Assembly (NCBI RefSeq): GCF_001468285.1
Contig: NZ_LNSB01000030.1
Coordinates: forward strand, 1 to 64,000
Length of the DNA: 64,000 nucleotides
From: Sphingopyxis sp. HIX
Lineage (GTDB): Bacteria > Pseudomonadota > Alphaproteobacteria > Sphingomonadales > Sphingomonadaceae
Direction of reading: 5' to 3'
Part shown: piece after piece, positions 18,261-26,107 of the stretch
Layout of the letters: each line of letters begins with the position of its first letter
Numbering within the stretch: position 1 is the first letter of the stretch
Notes under the pieces: generated by a model
What the model saw: the letters and a program-made list of their open reading frames with translations, nothing else
The model's database searches: none
What the model was told of the DNA's origin: nothing
Made by a program: the position numbers and the translations under genes

Positions 18261-18878
18261 TCATTCATCGGGTAGGACCGCTTCGTCGGCCGCCTCGGCC
18301 TTTACCCGGCGTTGGAACTCCTCGACCTTTTTGTCCTCCTCCTTCATAAGTTCTTGCCAGTTTCTCGGACCTTGTGGATCGACTTTCGGAAGAGGTTCCG
18401 GATACGGTCCGACATCTCCTTCAACCAACTCGGTCTCAGCCGGGGCGGCAAAGGGTGCCGGCGCGGGTGCAGGCGCCATCGCGACAGGCGTGCCACCTAT
18501 GTCCGCCCAGGTGATGAACCTGTCCGGACGAGCCATGTCCACCGCCTGTTCCCCAATCTTGCGGATGTCGCCATGCTTGGTCACGCAGAAGTGCATCTCC
18601 CGGCCCGAGGTCATGTTGTCGCCGAACTCCGAAAAAATTCTCGCTTTGATGGTCCGATCTTCGGCATCGTTGTTGCAGAAGGTCAGTGACTCCGATTCCA
18701 TGCTCGCGAGGTGGTTTTTCACCAAGCCGGCGCGCGCCACCAAGTCGTTGCGCGTGAGGATGTCGCTTGCGATCCGCTTGGCGGGTTCGTCCGTTTGAAA
18801 ATCGACCGCGGAATCGGGAGGGCCTGAACATCCCGATATCATCACGACGACCGCTAACGACCAAATGTATCTGTTCAC
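18261..18878 (-). CDS. Predicted lipoprotein of unknown function
   Basis: 205 residues from the GTG at 18878. A hydrophobic leader ends in the lipobox VMISGC (Cys near residue 17), so it should be lipidated and held at the inner or outer membrane. The centre has Cys in TFCNND and HFCVTK, a likely disulphide pair. A Pro/Ala-rich linker leads to a charged helical tail. An ATG at 18884 touches the Shine-Dalgarno AAGGAG directly, whereas the GTG is 6 bases away, so GTG is the better start. It diverges from the XRE gene over the C-box-like operator. Unknown role; its presence between methyltransferase and regulator is odd. Confidence 0.65.
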   Translation of the reverse strand: MNRYIWSLAVVVMISGCSGPPDSAVDFQTDEPAKRIASDILTRNDLVARAGLVKNHLASMESESLTFCNNDAEDRTIKARIFSEFGDNMTSGREMHFCVTKHGDIRKIGEQAVDMARPDRFITWADIGGTPVAMAPAPAPAPFAAPAETELVEGDVGPYPEPLPKVDPQGPRNWQELMKEEDKKVEEFQRRVKAEAADEAVLPDE

Positions 18879-18908
18879 TATCATCTCCTTCAGTGTCTGC
18901 CCGCACTT

Positions 18909-18943
18909 TGTTGAGTATACTCCGTGGATGAAAAGTCTACACT
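18909..18943. promoter_or_regulatory. C-box-like operator upstream of the XRE regulator
   Basis: GAGTATACTC (18913-18922, perfect palindrome) runs into CCGTG, followed by AAAGTC and TACACT. The spacing and the central CCGTG resemble the paired C-boxes of restriction-modification controller genes (two GACT-n3-AGTC repeats). TACACT (18938-18943) could be the -10 box, giving a very short leader for the ATG at 18961. Confidence 0.45.
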
Positions 18944-18960
18944 GGCATCAGGTTGCCGGT

Positions 18961-19182
18961 ATGGCTTTGAGGACCATATTGGCTCGGAATCTGCGCAGCC
19001 TGCGGTCGGCCGAAGGGCTGTCGCAGGAAGAGTTGGCGCATCGCGTCGGGATTGACCGGACCTATGTGAGTGCGCTGGAGCGGGAACGCTACGCCGCTAC
19101 GATTGACATGGTTGAGCGTTTGGCCGCGGCGTTGAACGTCGAACCGCTGCAGCTTCTGGACGTTGGTTCCAGCGCACGATGA
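18961..19182 (+). CDS. XRE-family regulator, C-protein-like
   Basis: 73 residues, almost entirely one XRE helix-turn-helix domain: NLRSLRSAEGLSQEELAHRV, then the recognition helix IDRTYVSALERER. Small XRE proteins of this length are the controller (C) proteins that time restriction-modification gene expression, and also generic repressors. The frame is open from 18865, and ATG 18928 is possible, but 18961 gives the usual C-protein start and leaves the palindromic operator outside the gene. It is divergent from the lipoprotein gene and convergent with the DUF3768 gene. Regulation of its own promoter and the divergent one is likely. Confidence 0.8.
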   Translation: MALRTILARNLRSLRSAEGLSQEELAHRVGIDRTYVSALERERYAATIDMVERLAAALNVEPLQLLDVGSSAR

Positions 19183-19188
19183 CCGCCT

Positions 19189-19548
19189 TCAATATTCTGA
19201 AACCAGCATCACCGTCAGCACGCGAGACGTAACGGCCTCGTCCGCTGGGTCAGGGGATCCGAACTTTCTTTCCAGATCATAATAATCGATCTTCCAAAAC
19301 ATATCCTCGCCGAACAAGCGCAGGTCTCCGAAATCGCGCTCGCCGTGGGGGTCATTTTCCTCATCGAACGCCGTGTATTTCGACAGCGCCAATGCAAGAG
19401 CGAGCGGGTCGAAGTCGGGAAGGGCGCTCACGCCCGCGGTGACCATCAGGCTCCCGCCTTCGCCGCGTTGTCGCAGCCTGTCGTTGAGCCTCGCGATCCG
19501 TTCTGCTCGCGGCGGCGTCGCGCATGTGCAGCCGTTCTCGGAATCCAT
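19189..19548 (-). CDS. DUF3768-family protein
   Basis: 119 residues matching the DUF3768 pattern as I know it: RIARLNDRLRQ at the start, MVTAGVSALPDFD, NDPHGERDFG, FWKIDYYD and a closing TSRVLTVMLVSEY. The family is common on alphaproteobacterial plasmids and islands and has no assigned function. AAGGAG stands 9 bases before the ATG. It lies downstream of the glycosylase gene on the same strand, so it may be the last gene of a recombinase-glycosylase-DUF3768 unit. Confidence 0.8.
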   Translation of the reverse strand: MDSENGCTCATPPRAERIARLNDRLRQRGEGGSLMVTAGVSALPDFDPLALALALSKYTAFDEENDPHGERDFGDLRLFGEDMFWKIDYYDLERKFGSPDPADEAVTSRVLTVMLVSEY

Positions 19549-19611
19549 AGTCCGTACTCCTTCTTCTGCTGATGAAATGTCTGCCGCAAACTCGGCGCTC
19601 AGTTGACGACG

Positions 19612-20232
19612 CTAGCCTTCGTCCCGTGGAACCAGCTTGCTGGGATTGAATGCTGCCTTCCAGCCGATGCGCTCGTAGGTGGTGGAGTTGAGCAAGCCTT
19701 CGGCACATGCTCGCCACAGCACCGTATCGATTGTCGCGACCCGATAACCCGTCTCGCGAGAGAGGCGCTGGCACAGCCGGTGGGTGGTAGTGCCGTCTCG
19801 GCGGGCAAGGCGTTCCAAATGCACGTCCGGCTTTGCGACATCCGCGCCGAGATTCTTCGCCAAGTGATAGCTGGTGACGGGACCGATCCAGGGGATCCGC
19901 TGCAAGAATTTGATCGGGTCTGTTGCAAACAGATAAGCAACGAACAGACGCTCGCGATCACGCCAAATCTTTTGAATGGCTTTGGCTTTTCCGGGATGCC
20001 CGAAAACGCGCCTTACGCGCTTGCCGCTCAGCAGCGCCGCCATGCAGGCTTCGTAGATCGGCTCTGCGACACTGTTCTTCATACCCGAATTGCAAATCAC
20101 GTAGATCGCATGATCAGCAAATTCTTCTGGGCTCGTGGCCGGCGGAACGGTTTCCGACCAGTCGATGTCGTGGGCGAAGCCGGCATTTCGCAGATGCAAT
20201 TCCATCCGGCGAAATCGCTTCAAGGTGATCAC
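19612..20232 (-). CDS. HhH-GPD-type DNA glycosylase
   Basis: 206 residues from a GTG start. The second half has the helix-hairpin-helix signature FLQRIPWIGPVTSYHLAKNL followed by KPDVHL, where the Asp matches the catalytic Asp of the HhH-GPD family (Nth, MutY, AlkA, TAG). There is no Cys cluster for an iron-sulphur centre. These enzymes remove damaged or modified bases; the target here is unknown. GTG at 20232 overlaps the recombinase stop (GTGA), so the two are translationally coupled. An internal ATG at 20205 is an alternative start. It is unusual to find a base-excision enzyme coupled to a recombinase in an island. Confidence 0.7.
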   Translation of the reverse strand: MITLKRFRRMELHLRNAGFAHDIDWSETVPPATSPEEFADHAIYVICNSGMKNSVAEPIYEACMAALLSGKRVRRVFGHPGKAKAIQKIWRDRERLFVAYLFATDPIKFLQRIPWIGPVTSYHLAKNLGADVAKPDVHLERLARRDGTTTHRLCQRLSRETGYRVATIDTVLWRACAEGLLNSTTYERIGWKAAFNPSKLVPRDEG

Positions 20233-20807
20233 AGCATCTGGATCAATTTGCGCTGCGCCTCTCGGTCGCCTTCGATGTAGCGCTCGGTGGTAGTAAGGGC
20301 GCGATGGCCCGCAAGCTCCTGGATGTCGCGTAACGACCCGCCGGCCTTGGTCAGCAACCTTGCAGACTGCGTAATGAAGGTTCGGCGCCCCGAATGCGAA
20401 GAGCATCCATCAAAACCGAGTTGGCGGTACAGGGCGGTGAACCAGTTTACGATGCTCTTGGCCGACATATGACCGCCTCGCTGCGATCGCACGACCGGCC
20501 CCGCCGTTGGGCGTCCCTGAGCAGCTCGAAGTGTAGCCAGGACTGCTTTCAATTCCGAGTGAAGCGGTACGTTGCGCCCCCGACCGTTCTTCGCGATGGA
20601 GCCGCTGACCGCGATGATGGTAGAGATACGACCGTCGGGTCCGGTCACCATGTCCCAGCTCAAGCCTGCGATCTCGCAGGCCCGAAGTCCTGCCCTAAAG
20701 CTGAGCAAGACGATGCATCTATTTCGCTGCGCCGCGCCTCTTTGCCCTACATGCTCCAACACACGGCCAAGCTCTCGCGGCGTCAGCACCTTCGCTGACG
20801 TTCCCAT
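20229..20807 (-). CDS. Tyrosine recombinase, short XerD-like form
   Basis: 192 residues that form only the catalytic domain: Arg42 (GLRACEIAGLSW), His138-S-G-Arg141 (HSGRRTF), His168 (GHRALTTTERY) and nucleophile Tyr177. The N-terminal core-binding domain found in Xer proteins is missing, so it resembles the small catalytic-domain-only integrases of islands and plasmids. The ATG at 20807, with AAGAG ahead of it, is preferred to the frame opening at 20861. All active-site residues are in place. It sits at the right border of the island and might act with the P4-type integrase or on its own element. Confidence 0.85.
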   Translation of the reverse strand: MGTSAKVLTPRELGRVLEHVGQRGAAQRNRCIVLLSFRAGLRACEIAGLSWDMVTGPDGRISTIIAVSGSIAKNGRGRNVPLHSELKAVLATLRAAQGRPTAGPVVRSQRGGHMSAKSIVNWFTALYRQLGFDGCSSHSGRRTFITQSARLLTKAGGSLRDIQELAGHRALTTTERYIEGDREAQRKLIQML

Positions 20808-21103
20808 AACATGCTCTTGTTCTGAAATTGCGGGCCAAATGCCGCGCAGGCAGTATAGCAAATTTCTGTAGGGCGGTCAAATTATATCAATTTATCAATA
20901 TGTTAGTTTCAGATTCGTACGGGTGATCGCGCGTTGAGCACTTGATATTGTAGGCGTGACGTGGAAGGAGGCGGCCAAAGCTGCGTTCGTCAACGGCCGT
21001 CTTAGTCCGCCTTCATTCAGCAAGTTTGGGGGTAGGATTGGGGGTATTTTGATTCATCGTGCTTGTGATTGTATAGGATAATTGGGGTTTGTAGCAGGGA
21101 ACG
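20808..21103. other. AT-rich right border of the island
   Basis: No gene seen. It contains an AT-rich stretch (20880-20915, with TTATATCAATTTATCAATAT) that should carry the recombinase promoter on the minus strand, and the GGGGGTA motif pair at 21027-21046. Confidence 0.6.
21027..21046. promoter_or_regulatory. Right-end GGGGGTA pair, candidate integrase arm site
   Basis: TGGGGGTAGGATTGGGGGTA matches the left-end string at 6293-6312 (TGGGGGTATGATTGGGGGGT) in 17-18 of 20 positions, in the same orientation. It lies about 60 bp from the attR core. Confidence 0.55.
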
Positions 21104-21117
21104 CGATTCCCGCTACC
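21104..21117 (+). other. attR core of the genomic island
   Basis: CGATTCCCGCTACC, identical to 6159-6172. The preceding GTAGCAGGGAA can pair with TTCCCGCTAC, so the T-arm-like hairpin is kept although the flanking bases differ from the tRNA. TCCA follows directly, as at the tRNA end minus three bases. Confidence 0.8.
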
Positions 21118-21198
21118 TCCAAGCTTTCATCCCATGATGTTCGTATTCGTCTGGACATGGCCCGGAAATTCGCCATATTCTGCGATAATCAGACCGTA

Positions 21199-21519
21199 GG
21201 CGTTCCATTCAGCGTCTATAGCGCGACCAAGGCGGCGATCCGCAACGTCGCGCGCGGCTGGATCCTCGACCTCAAGGATCGCAAGATCCGCGTCAACGTC
21301 CTCGCCCCCGGCGGCACGCGGACCCCTGGCCTGCACGGGGTCGCGGGCGGCGATGCCGGCTGGGACGAGTTCGAGGCGGGGCTCGCGGCCGGCGTGCCGC
21401 TCGGTCGCCTCGCCGAACCGCGCGAGATGGGCAAGGTGGCGGCGTTCCTCGCGTCGGATGCCGCGAGCTATGTCCACGGCGTCGAACTCTTCGTCGACGG
21501 CGGTTTCGCTCAGATTTAA
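21199..21519 (+). pseudogene. 3' remnant of a short-chain dehydrogenase/reductase gene
   Basis: Only the C-terminal half of a classical SDR remains: the active-site YSATKAAI (Tyr-x3-Lys), then IRVNVLAPGGTRTPG, the region LGRLAEPREMGKVAAFLASD, and the closing VHGVELFVDGG. The NAD-binding TGxxxGxG half and the catalytic Ser strand are missing. The open frame runs upstream through the att site to 21082, but that part is not SDR-like. It begins within 100 bp of attR, so loss of the 5' half may be linked to island insertion or an earlier rearrangement. Confidence 0.8.
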
Positions 21520-21678
21520 GCCCGCGTGAATTGGAAAGCTCTGTCGTCCGGATGGGACGGCGGGGCTTTCGATTCCGGATGCCCAGCGACTTCCGCTGTC
21601 CGTTCCGTTTGGGTCGAAGCGGACAGTCGCCAAACGGCCAGCAGAAGCGATCGACTAGACATGCGGCGGATTTGCCGT

Positions 21679-22467
21679 ATGGAAAACGGCGTGACCACCG
21701 ATATTCCATCGATTTCGACCTTTTCGGACCAAGGCGTATCGGGTCCGTTCGATCCTGCACAAAATCCTTCGAAAGCTGCGGCTTTTTGGCTGCGGCGAGA
21801 TATCGTGCGCGGCGTGTTCGAGCCGCACGAGCGGCTGAAGGTCGAGCATCTCGTCCAATTCTACGGCGTCGGACACAGTCCGATCCGCGAAGCGATCCTG
21901 CTGATGTCCGAGAGCGGACTCGTCGTGCACGAGCATCAGAAGGGTTATCGAGTCGCGCCGGTGTCGCTCGCCGATTATGATGATGTTCTGTCGGTGTACC
22001 AGCGGCTGTACAAACTCGCGATCGAGATGGCGATCGACCTCGCCGACGACGAATGGGAAGAGCGCGTCGTCGTCCAGCTGCACCGCGCGTCGAAGGCGAA
22101 GGTCGTCGAACCCGACGGCGAGCCCGAGGCGCGCGAGCAATGGCAGCGCGCCTATTGGGAATTTCACGGCGCGCTCGTCTCCGGCTGCCGCTCGCCGCTG
22201 CTGATGCAATTGCTCGGCGACATCGGCTTTCGCCTCGAACGCTATGTGAATCTGTTCGCCGATCCGAGCGAGGATCGCCGCAGCGCCGACGGCGAGGTGC
22301 TGACGATGCACCGCACGATCGTCGACGCGCTGGTCGCGCGCGATACGGGCCGGACGCTGGCGCTGATCGACGATTATTTCGCCGCGAGCCAGCCGGTGCG
22401 CGATGCGATCAAGGGCAAATTGCGCGGCAGCGCGAAGAAGAAGCGCGGGCGACCGCGCGCCGTCTGA
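21679..22467 (+). CDS. GntR-family (FadR/FCD-type) transcriptional regulator
   Basis: 262 residues. The winged HTH shows RDIVRGVFEPHERLKVEHL, HSPIREAILLMSESGLV and HQKGYRVAPVS, typical of GntR proteins. The helical C-terminal part (WEFHGALVSGC, MHRTIVDAL) is an FCD effector domain whose members bind sugar acids, fatty acyl groups or other carboxylates. The tail KKKRGRPR is basic. The frame is open from 21526; the ATG at 21679 is chosen because GGCGGA precedes it and the domain starts soon after. It is divergently placed at the end of the catabolic cluster 22468-35319 and is the likely regulator of that cluster. Confidence 0.85.
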   Translation: MENGVTTDIPSISTFSDQGVSGPFDPAQNPSKAAAFWLRRDIVRGVFEPHERLKVEHLVQFYGVGHSPIREAILLMSESGLVVHEHQKGYRVAPVSLADYDDVLSVYQRLYKLAIEMAIDLADDEWEERVVVQLHRASKAKVVEPDGEPEAREQWQRAYWEFHGALVSGCRSPLLMQLLGDIGFRLERYVNLFADPSEDRRSADGEVLTMHRTIVDALVARDTGRTLALIDDYFAASQPVRDAIKGKLRGSAKKKRGRPRAV

Positions 22468-24423
22468 TCATCCCGCGGGCAGGATTTCGATCCGCATCGG
22501 CCCGCTTGCGGTCGCGCGGATCGCCGCGCGCTGGCCGGCCGGATCGAGTTCGACCTCGGCGGGCACGCCTTCGCAGCGTAGGACAAAGCCTGCCGGATAA
22601 TGGACAAGCGGGACATAGAGGTCGGTGACGCCGCCGATGCCGGCATCGGCGTCGATCTCGGCGGTGAAACGGCGTGTTTCGAGCGCGAACGCCACGCCGC
22701 GGATGCGTCCCTGGGCGCGGCGCACCCAAGGGCGGCTGAAGCCGGGTACCGCGCGACCCCCGTCGCTGGGATCGCCGCTGCCGGTCTGCTGGTCGATCGA
22801 CCAGATCGACAGATCTTCCTGGTTCCAGCCGTCGCCGACGGCGAGGTCGTTGCGGTTCGAGGCGGTGTAGTTCCACTGCGTCGAATGGAGGCCGAGCGCG
22901 TCCATCGCGTCGTACATCAGTGTCAGCGCGGCCTCGTGCTGGTCCCACACGGCGCGTTCGCCCGCCGCCCAGCGATCATAGGCCTCGCCGTCGTCGAGGT
23001 CGTAGGGGATGCCGAATTCGCCGATCAGCGTCGGGGCGCCGCCGCCCGCAAAGTCCGCGCCTTCCGAGGCGAAACCGCCGAGTTGGCGCTGATAGCGCGC
23101 GCTGATGGCGCCCAGCGAGGTTTCGGCGCGGCCGGTCGCGGCGTCGCGGTGGTTCGCGGGGTCGAAGCGCTTCAGATAGAGCATGCCCATGTCGTACCAG
23201 TGGCTGGCGTTGACCGTGCGGTCGGGCAGGTCGGCGGGGAAGCGGCGACCCGCCAGATGCGCGAAGACGTCCATCTCGGCGAAGAGCGACCAGCCGGGCT
23301 GGTGCGCGCGGATCGTGTCGGCGACCTTGTTGAAAAAGGGGCGATAGATATCGTCAGTGGGGTCGATCGCGGCGATCACGTCGGCGCCGGTCGCGACCGC
23401 GGCGCCGTCTTCGATGCGATAGCGGCCGGCCGTCTCGAACGGACAGCTCGCCCCCTCGCGCCAGATCGAGACGCCGCCCGGATTGAAGAGCTGCGTCGTC
23501 GTCGGCACCGCCGCGCCGGCGGCGTCGCGCGTGAGCACGGGGACCTCGACGCTAAGCCCACGCGCCATCGCCAGCCCGTCCAGCGGCGCGAGCGCGGGGC
23601 CGATGCGCGGGCGTTCGGGGTTGGCGTCGGACGCCGCGAGGTGGCGATAGGCGATCGGCTGTCCCGCCCAGCCGAGGCTGGGTTCGTTGAGGCTGTCGAA
23701 GCCCAGGACGTGCGGCATCGCGGCGAGCCGCCGCGCGACCTGGTCGACCGCGCCGAGATAATGGCCCTGCAGATAGTCCTGCACATTGACGCCGTCGATC
23801 AGGAAGTCGGGAGTCACCGTCCGCCCGGCCCAGAACAAGGTCCACATGATGCCGTTGGCCGGCAGGCGATAGTTCGACCCCCAACTCATCCGCGGATAGG
23901 CGGCCTGCAGCTTTTCGGGCGAGGCATAGTCGTAGCGCGCCTGCATCACGTGCGCGGCGCCCGCGGCGTCGAATTTGGCGAAGTCGAGCCCGACCGCCTC
24001 GAAGGTCCAGCCGGGGGCGCCGTCGCCGCCCGACATGCGGCTCCACACGTCCTGGTGGAAGTCGACGAAGAGGTGGAGGCCATGCTCGCCCGCCTTGCGC
24101 GCGACCTCGGCGAAATAGTCGAGATAGGCGGTGTCGTAGAGGCCGGGCCCGGCATGCTCGACCGCCTCCCATGTGGTCAGCAGCCGCAGCGTGTTGAACC
24201 CCCAGCGGGCGATGCGGCCGAGATGCTCGTCGGCTTCTTCGAGAGGGAAGGGGCGGCCGATGAAGGATACCGTCCGGTGATCGGCGAAGTCGCTGAAGAC
24301 ATGGGTGCCTTGGCCGGGGGGCACTTTGCAGTCGCCGCCGAGGTTGACTCCGCGCAGCATCACCTGCCCGCCGTCGGCGTCGAGGAAGAGCGGACCGTGC
24401 TGGCGGATCGGCAGGCGCGTCAT
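22468..24423 (-). CDS. Glycoside hydrolase family 5, endoglycoceramidase-like
   Basis: 651 residues without a signal peptide. The TIM barrel opens with a GVNLGGDCK segment and WGFNTLRLLTTWEA. The acid/base is Glu247 in DSLNEPS and the nucleophile is Glu469 in LIGEFGIPY. A roughly 100-residue beta domain at the C-terminus matches the endoglycoceramidase layout. Endoglycoceramidases and related GH5 enzymes release sugars from glycolipids or aryl/terpenoid glycosides; the substrate here is not certain. Lack of a leader suggests it acts on an imported compound. ATG overlaps the stop of the dioxygenase gene upstream (ATGA). Confidence 0.85.
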   Translation of the reverse strand: MTRLPIRQHGPLFLDADGGQVMLRGVNLGGDCKVPPGQGTHVFSDFADHRTVSFIGRPFPLEEADEHLGRIARWGFNTLRLLTTWEAVEHAGPGLYDTAYLDYFAEVARKAGEHGLHLFVDFHQDVWSRMSGGDGAPGWTFEAVGLDFAKFDAAGAAHVMQARYDYASPEKLQAAYPRMSWGSNYRLPANGIMWTLFWAGRTVTPDFLIDGVNVQDYLQGHYLGAVDQVARRLAAMPHVLGFDSLNEPSLGWAGQPIAYRHLAASDANPERPRIGPALAPLDGLAMARGLSVEVPVLTRDAAGAAVPTTTQLFNPGGVSIWREGASCPFETAGRYRIEDGAAVATGADVIAAIDPTDDIYRPFFNKVADTIRAHQPGWSLFAEMDVFAHLAGRRFPADLPDRTVNASHWYDMGMLYLKRFDPANHRDAATGRAETSLGAISARYQRQLGGFASEGADFAGGGAPTLIGEFGIPYDLDDGEAYDRWAAGERAVWDQHEAALTLMYDAMDALGLHSTQWNYTASNRNDLAVGDGWNQEDLSIWSIDQQTGSGDPSDGGRAVPGFSRPWVRRAQGRIRGVAFALETRRFTAEIDADAGIGGVTDLYVPLVHYPAGFVLRCEGVPAEVELDPAGQRAAIRATASGPMRIEILPAG

Positions 24424-25292
24424 GCGCGCTTGGGGATGATGCCGAGCCGCTCGGCGCGCTCGCGCCATTCGAGGCCGGTCGCCTCGGGCCACGGCTCGGG
24501 ATCGGGAATGCGTCCGCCTGCGAGCGGCCAGGTCACGGGGGTCGCGCCGCCGTCGATGACCCCGCCGTCGGGAATCGCGTCGCGGTCGACCGACGGGTGC
24601 GGCCGCGGGCCGCCGCGGTGCGATCCGTCGGCGAAGTAGATCGCGGTGTAGACGCGGCGCGTCTGGTCGGAGCGGTTCGCCTTGGCCATGTGCGTGGTGT
24701 AACCGTTGTGGAAGATCACGTCACCCGGCGCGCATTCGATGAAGACCGGCGGGGTATCGGCATATTTGTCGACCAGCCGCTTGCCGTCGCCGGGGGTGCC
24801 GAAGATGTCGACATATTCGGCCTCGCCGCGGTGCGAGCCGGGGACGTAGCCCATGCAGCCCATCGCTGCGTCGACCTTCATCAGCGGAATCCACGCGGTC
24901 GCGGTGTCGCGCTCGACGATCGGCCAATAGGGCTGGTCCTGATGCGCCTCGGTCTCGCGCCCGCCGGCTTCCTTGTAGAGCGCCTGGTCGTGCCAGAGCC
25001 GCACGCGCTCGGCGCCGAGCAGCGCGGCGGTGACTTCGCCGACGTTCGGGTGGAAGGTGAGCGGGCGCACGCCGGGGAAATCCTCCCAGATATATTGGCA
25101 CTGGAGGAAGCTCTGCTCGTAGGGCGATTTTTCGTCGAGCGTGCGCGTATCGTTCGCCTTGCGTTTGGCTACCGCTTCGTCGACCGCGGCGGCATAGGCG
25201 GCGAGCTCGTCCGCGGGGATCACGCCGGGGACATGGACAAAACCGTCGCGGCGGAAGGCTTCGGCATAGGCGTCCAGTTCGTCGCGGGTCAC
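24420..25292 (-). CDS. Phytanoyl-CoA dioxygenase-like Fe(II)/2-oxoglutarate oxygenase (paralogue 1)
   Basis: 290 residues from a GTG that overlaps the preceding stop (GTGA). The double-stranded beta-helix fold shows the iron facial triad: His-x-Asp in EAHQDQPYW and the distal His in GYTTHMAKAN, with an Arg in RRVYTAIYF to bind 2-oxoglutarate. N-terminal GFVHVPGVI is the family start. Members hydroxylate lipids, alkaloids, halogenated or other small molecules. It is one of three tandem paralogues that are only distantly alike, so each probably handles a different position or substrate. Confidence 0.88.
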   Translation of the reverse strand: MTRDELDAYAEAFRRDGFVHVPGVIPADELAAYAAAVDEAVAKRKANDTRTLDEKSPYEQSFLQCQYIWEDFPGVRPLTFHPNVGEVTAALLGAERVRLWHDQALYKEAGGRETEAHQDQPYWPIVERDTATAWIPLMKVDAAMGCMGYVPGSHRGEAEYVDIFGTPGDGKRLVDKYADTPPVFIECAPGDVIFHNGYTTHMAKANRSDQTRRVYTAIYFADGSHRGGPRPHPSVDRDAIPDGGVIDGGATPVTWPLAGGRIPDPEPWPEATGLEWRERAERLGIIPKRA

Positions 25293-26107
25293 GGGCGTTT
25301 CCCGCCCTTCAGGATCGGGAACTGGCGGTCGGGGTCGGTCTGCGGCACGCGGTCGCCCTCGCGCGTCCACGCCTCGGCGCCGTCGGGGGCGTATTGGAGG
25401 ATATAGGCCTTGCGCACAGTCCCCGCCTTGAGGTTCGGGCCGGTGCGATGCGGCGCGAGCGACGAGAAGATGATGATGTCGCCGCGTTTGCCCGGCGCGG
25501 GGACGGCGTCCTCGGCCTCCTCGAGGCATTTGAGCCCGATCGGGGTGATCCAATGCTCGAGCGTGCCGAGCTTGTGCAGCCCCGGCGCAATCCACGGGCA
25601 GCCGTTCTCGACATCGACATCGACGAGCGGGATCCAGAAAGTGAGATATTGCTGCGGCTCGATGAAGGTATAACCATTGTCCTGGTGCCACGGGAATTCC
25701 TGCGGCACCCCCGATTTCTTGTACACCGACTGGTCCCAATAGAGGCGCACGTCGGGGCCGATCAGGTCGTGGCAGACGTCGGCGATGACCTCGTGCGCGG
25801 CGAAGGATTTGAGGATCGGCGACTGCTTGACGATATGACCGGTGAAGGTGATCGCGTCGGCGGTCGAAATCCCCTCGCGGCCTTCCTCCTTGGCGCGGAT
25901 CGCGCGCTCGTGCCGATGCTCGAGCGGGTCGATCGCCGCCTCGACGGTGTCGAGCTCGGCGTCGGTGAAGGCGCCCTGCAGGATGAAATAGCCCTGTTCG
26001 TCGAACTGCCTCTTCTGTTCGGGCGTCACGCGGCGCAGCCCGGCGTCGGGCGCGTCGGTCCAGGTGAAATCCTTGTTCTGCGGATGGATGCGATAGGGGG
26101 CGTTCAT
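25289..26107 (-). CDS. Phytanoyl-CoA dioxygenase-like oxygenase (paralogue 2)
   Basis: 272 residues. The start EQGYFILQGAF and the iron ligands in FPWHQDNGYTF and LAPHRTGPN mark the PhyH family, and WIPLVDVDVENGC is the conserved strand before the distal part. It keeps both His and the Asp, so it should be active as an Fe(II)/2-oxoglutarate enzyme. Start and stop overlap the neighbours by 4 bp each (ATGA, GTGA), so expression is coupled along the unit from paralogue 3 to GH5. Confidence 0.88.
   Translation of the reverse strand: MNAPYRIHPQNKDFTWTDAPDAGLRRVTPEQKRQFDEQGYFILQGAFTDAELDTVEAAIDPLEHRHERAIRAKEEGREGISTADAITFTGHIVKQSPILKSFAAHEVIADVCHDLIGPDVRLYWDQSVYKKSGVPQEFPWHQDNGYTFIEPQQYLTFWIPLVDVDVENGCPWIAPGLHKLGTLEHWITPIGLKCLEEAEDAVPAPGKRGDIIIFSSLAPHRTGPNLKAGTVRKAYILQYAPDGAEAWTREGDRVPQTDPDRQFPILKGGKRP

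Larger units (their letters stand above)
6173..21117. mobile_element. Genomic island of about 14.9 kb integrated in tRNA-Gly(TCC)
   Basis: Its limits are the 14-bp direct repeat (6159-6172 and 21104-21117). The left end carries a P4-type integrase reading inward; the right end carries a second tyrosine recombinase. Between them lie an AlpA-like regulator, unknown genes and a restriction/defence-like block. Many genes at 7.7-11.1 kb are clearly lower in GC than the host DNA, with ATA, AAA and TTT codons that flanking genes avoid. No conjugation or phage structural genes are present, so it probably needs help to move or is fixed. Confidence 0.85.

Noticed and set aside
6173-21117. Prophage
   Set aside because: No capsid, tail, terminase or lysis genes in the 15 kb; an island without structural genes fits better.
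22600-24639. 679-codon open frame antisense to the GH5 gene
   Set aside because: A mirror of GC-rich codon use; the minus-strand GH5 has clear catalytic motifs and the plus-strand product has none.
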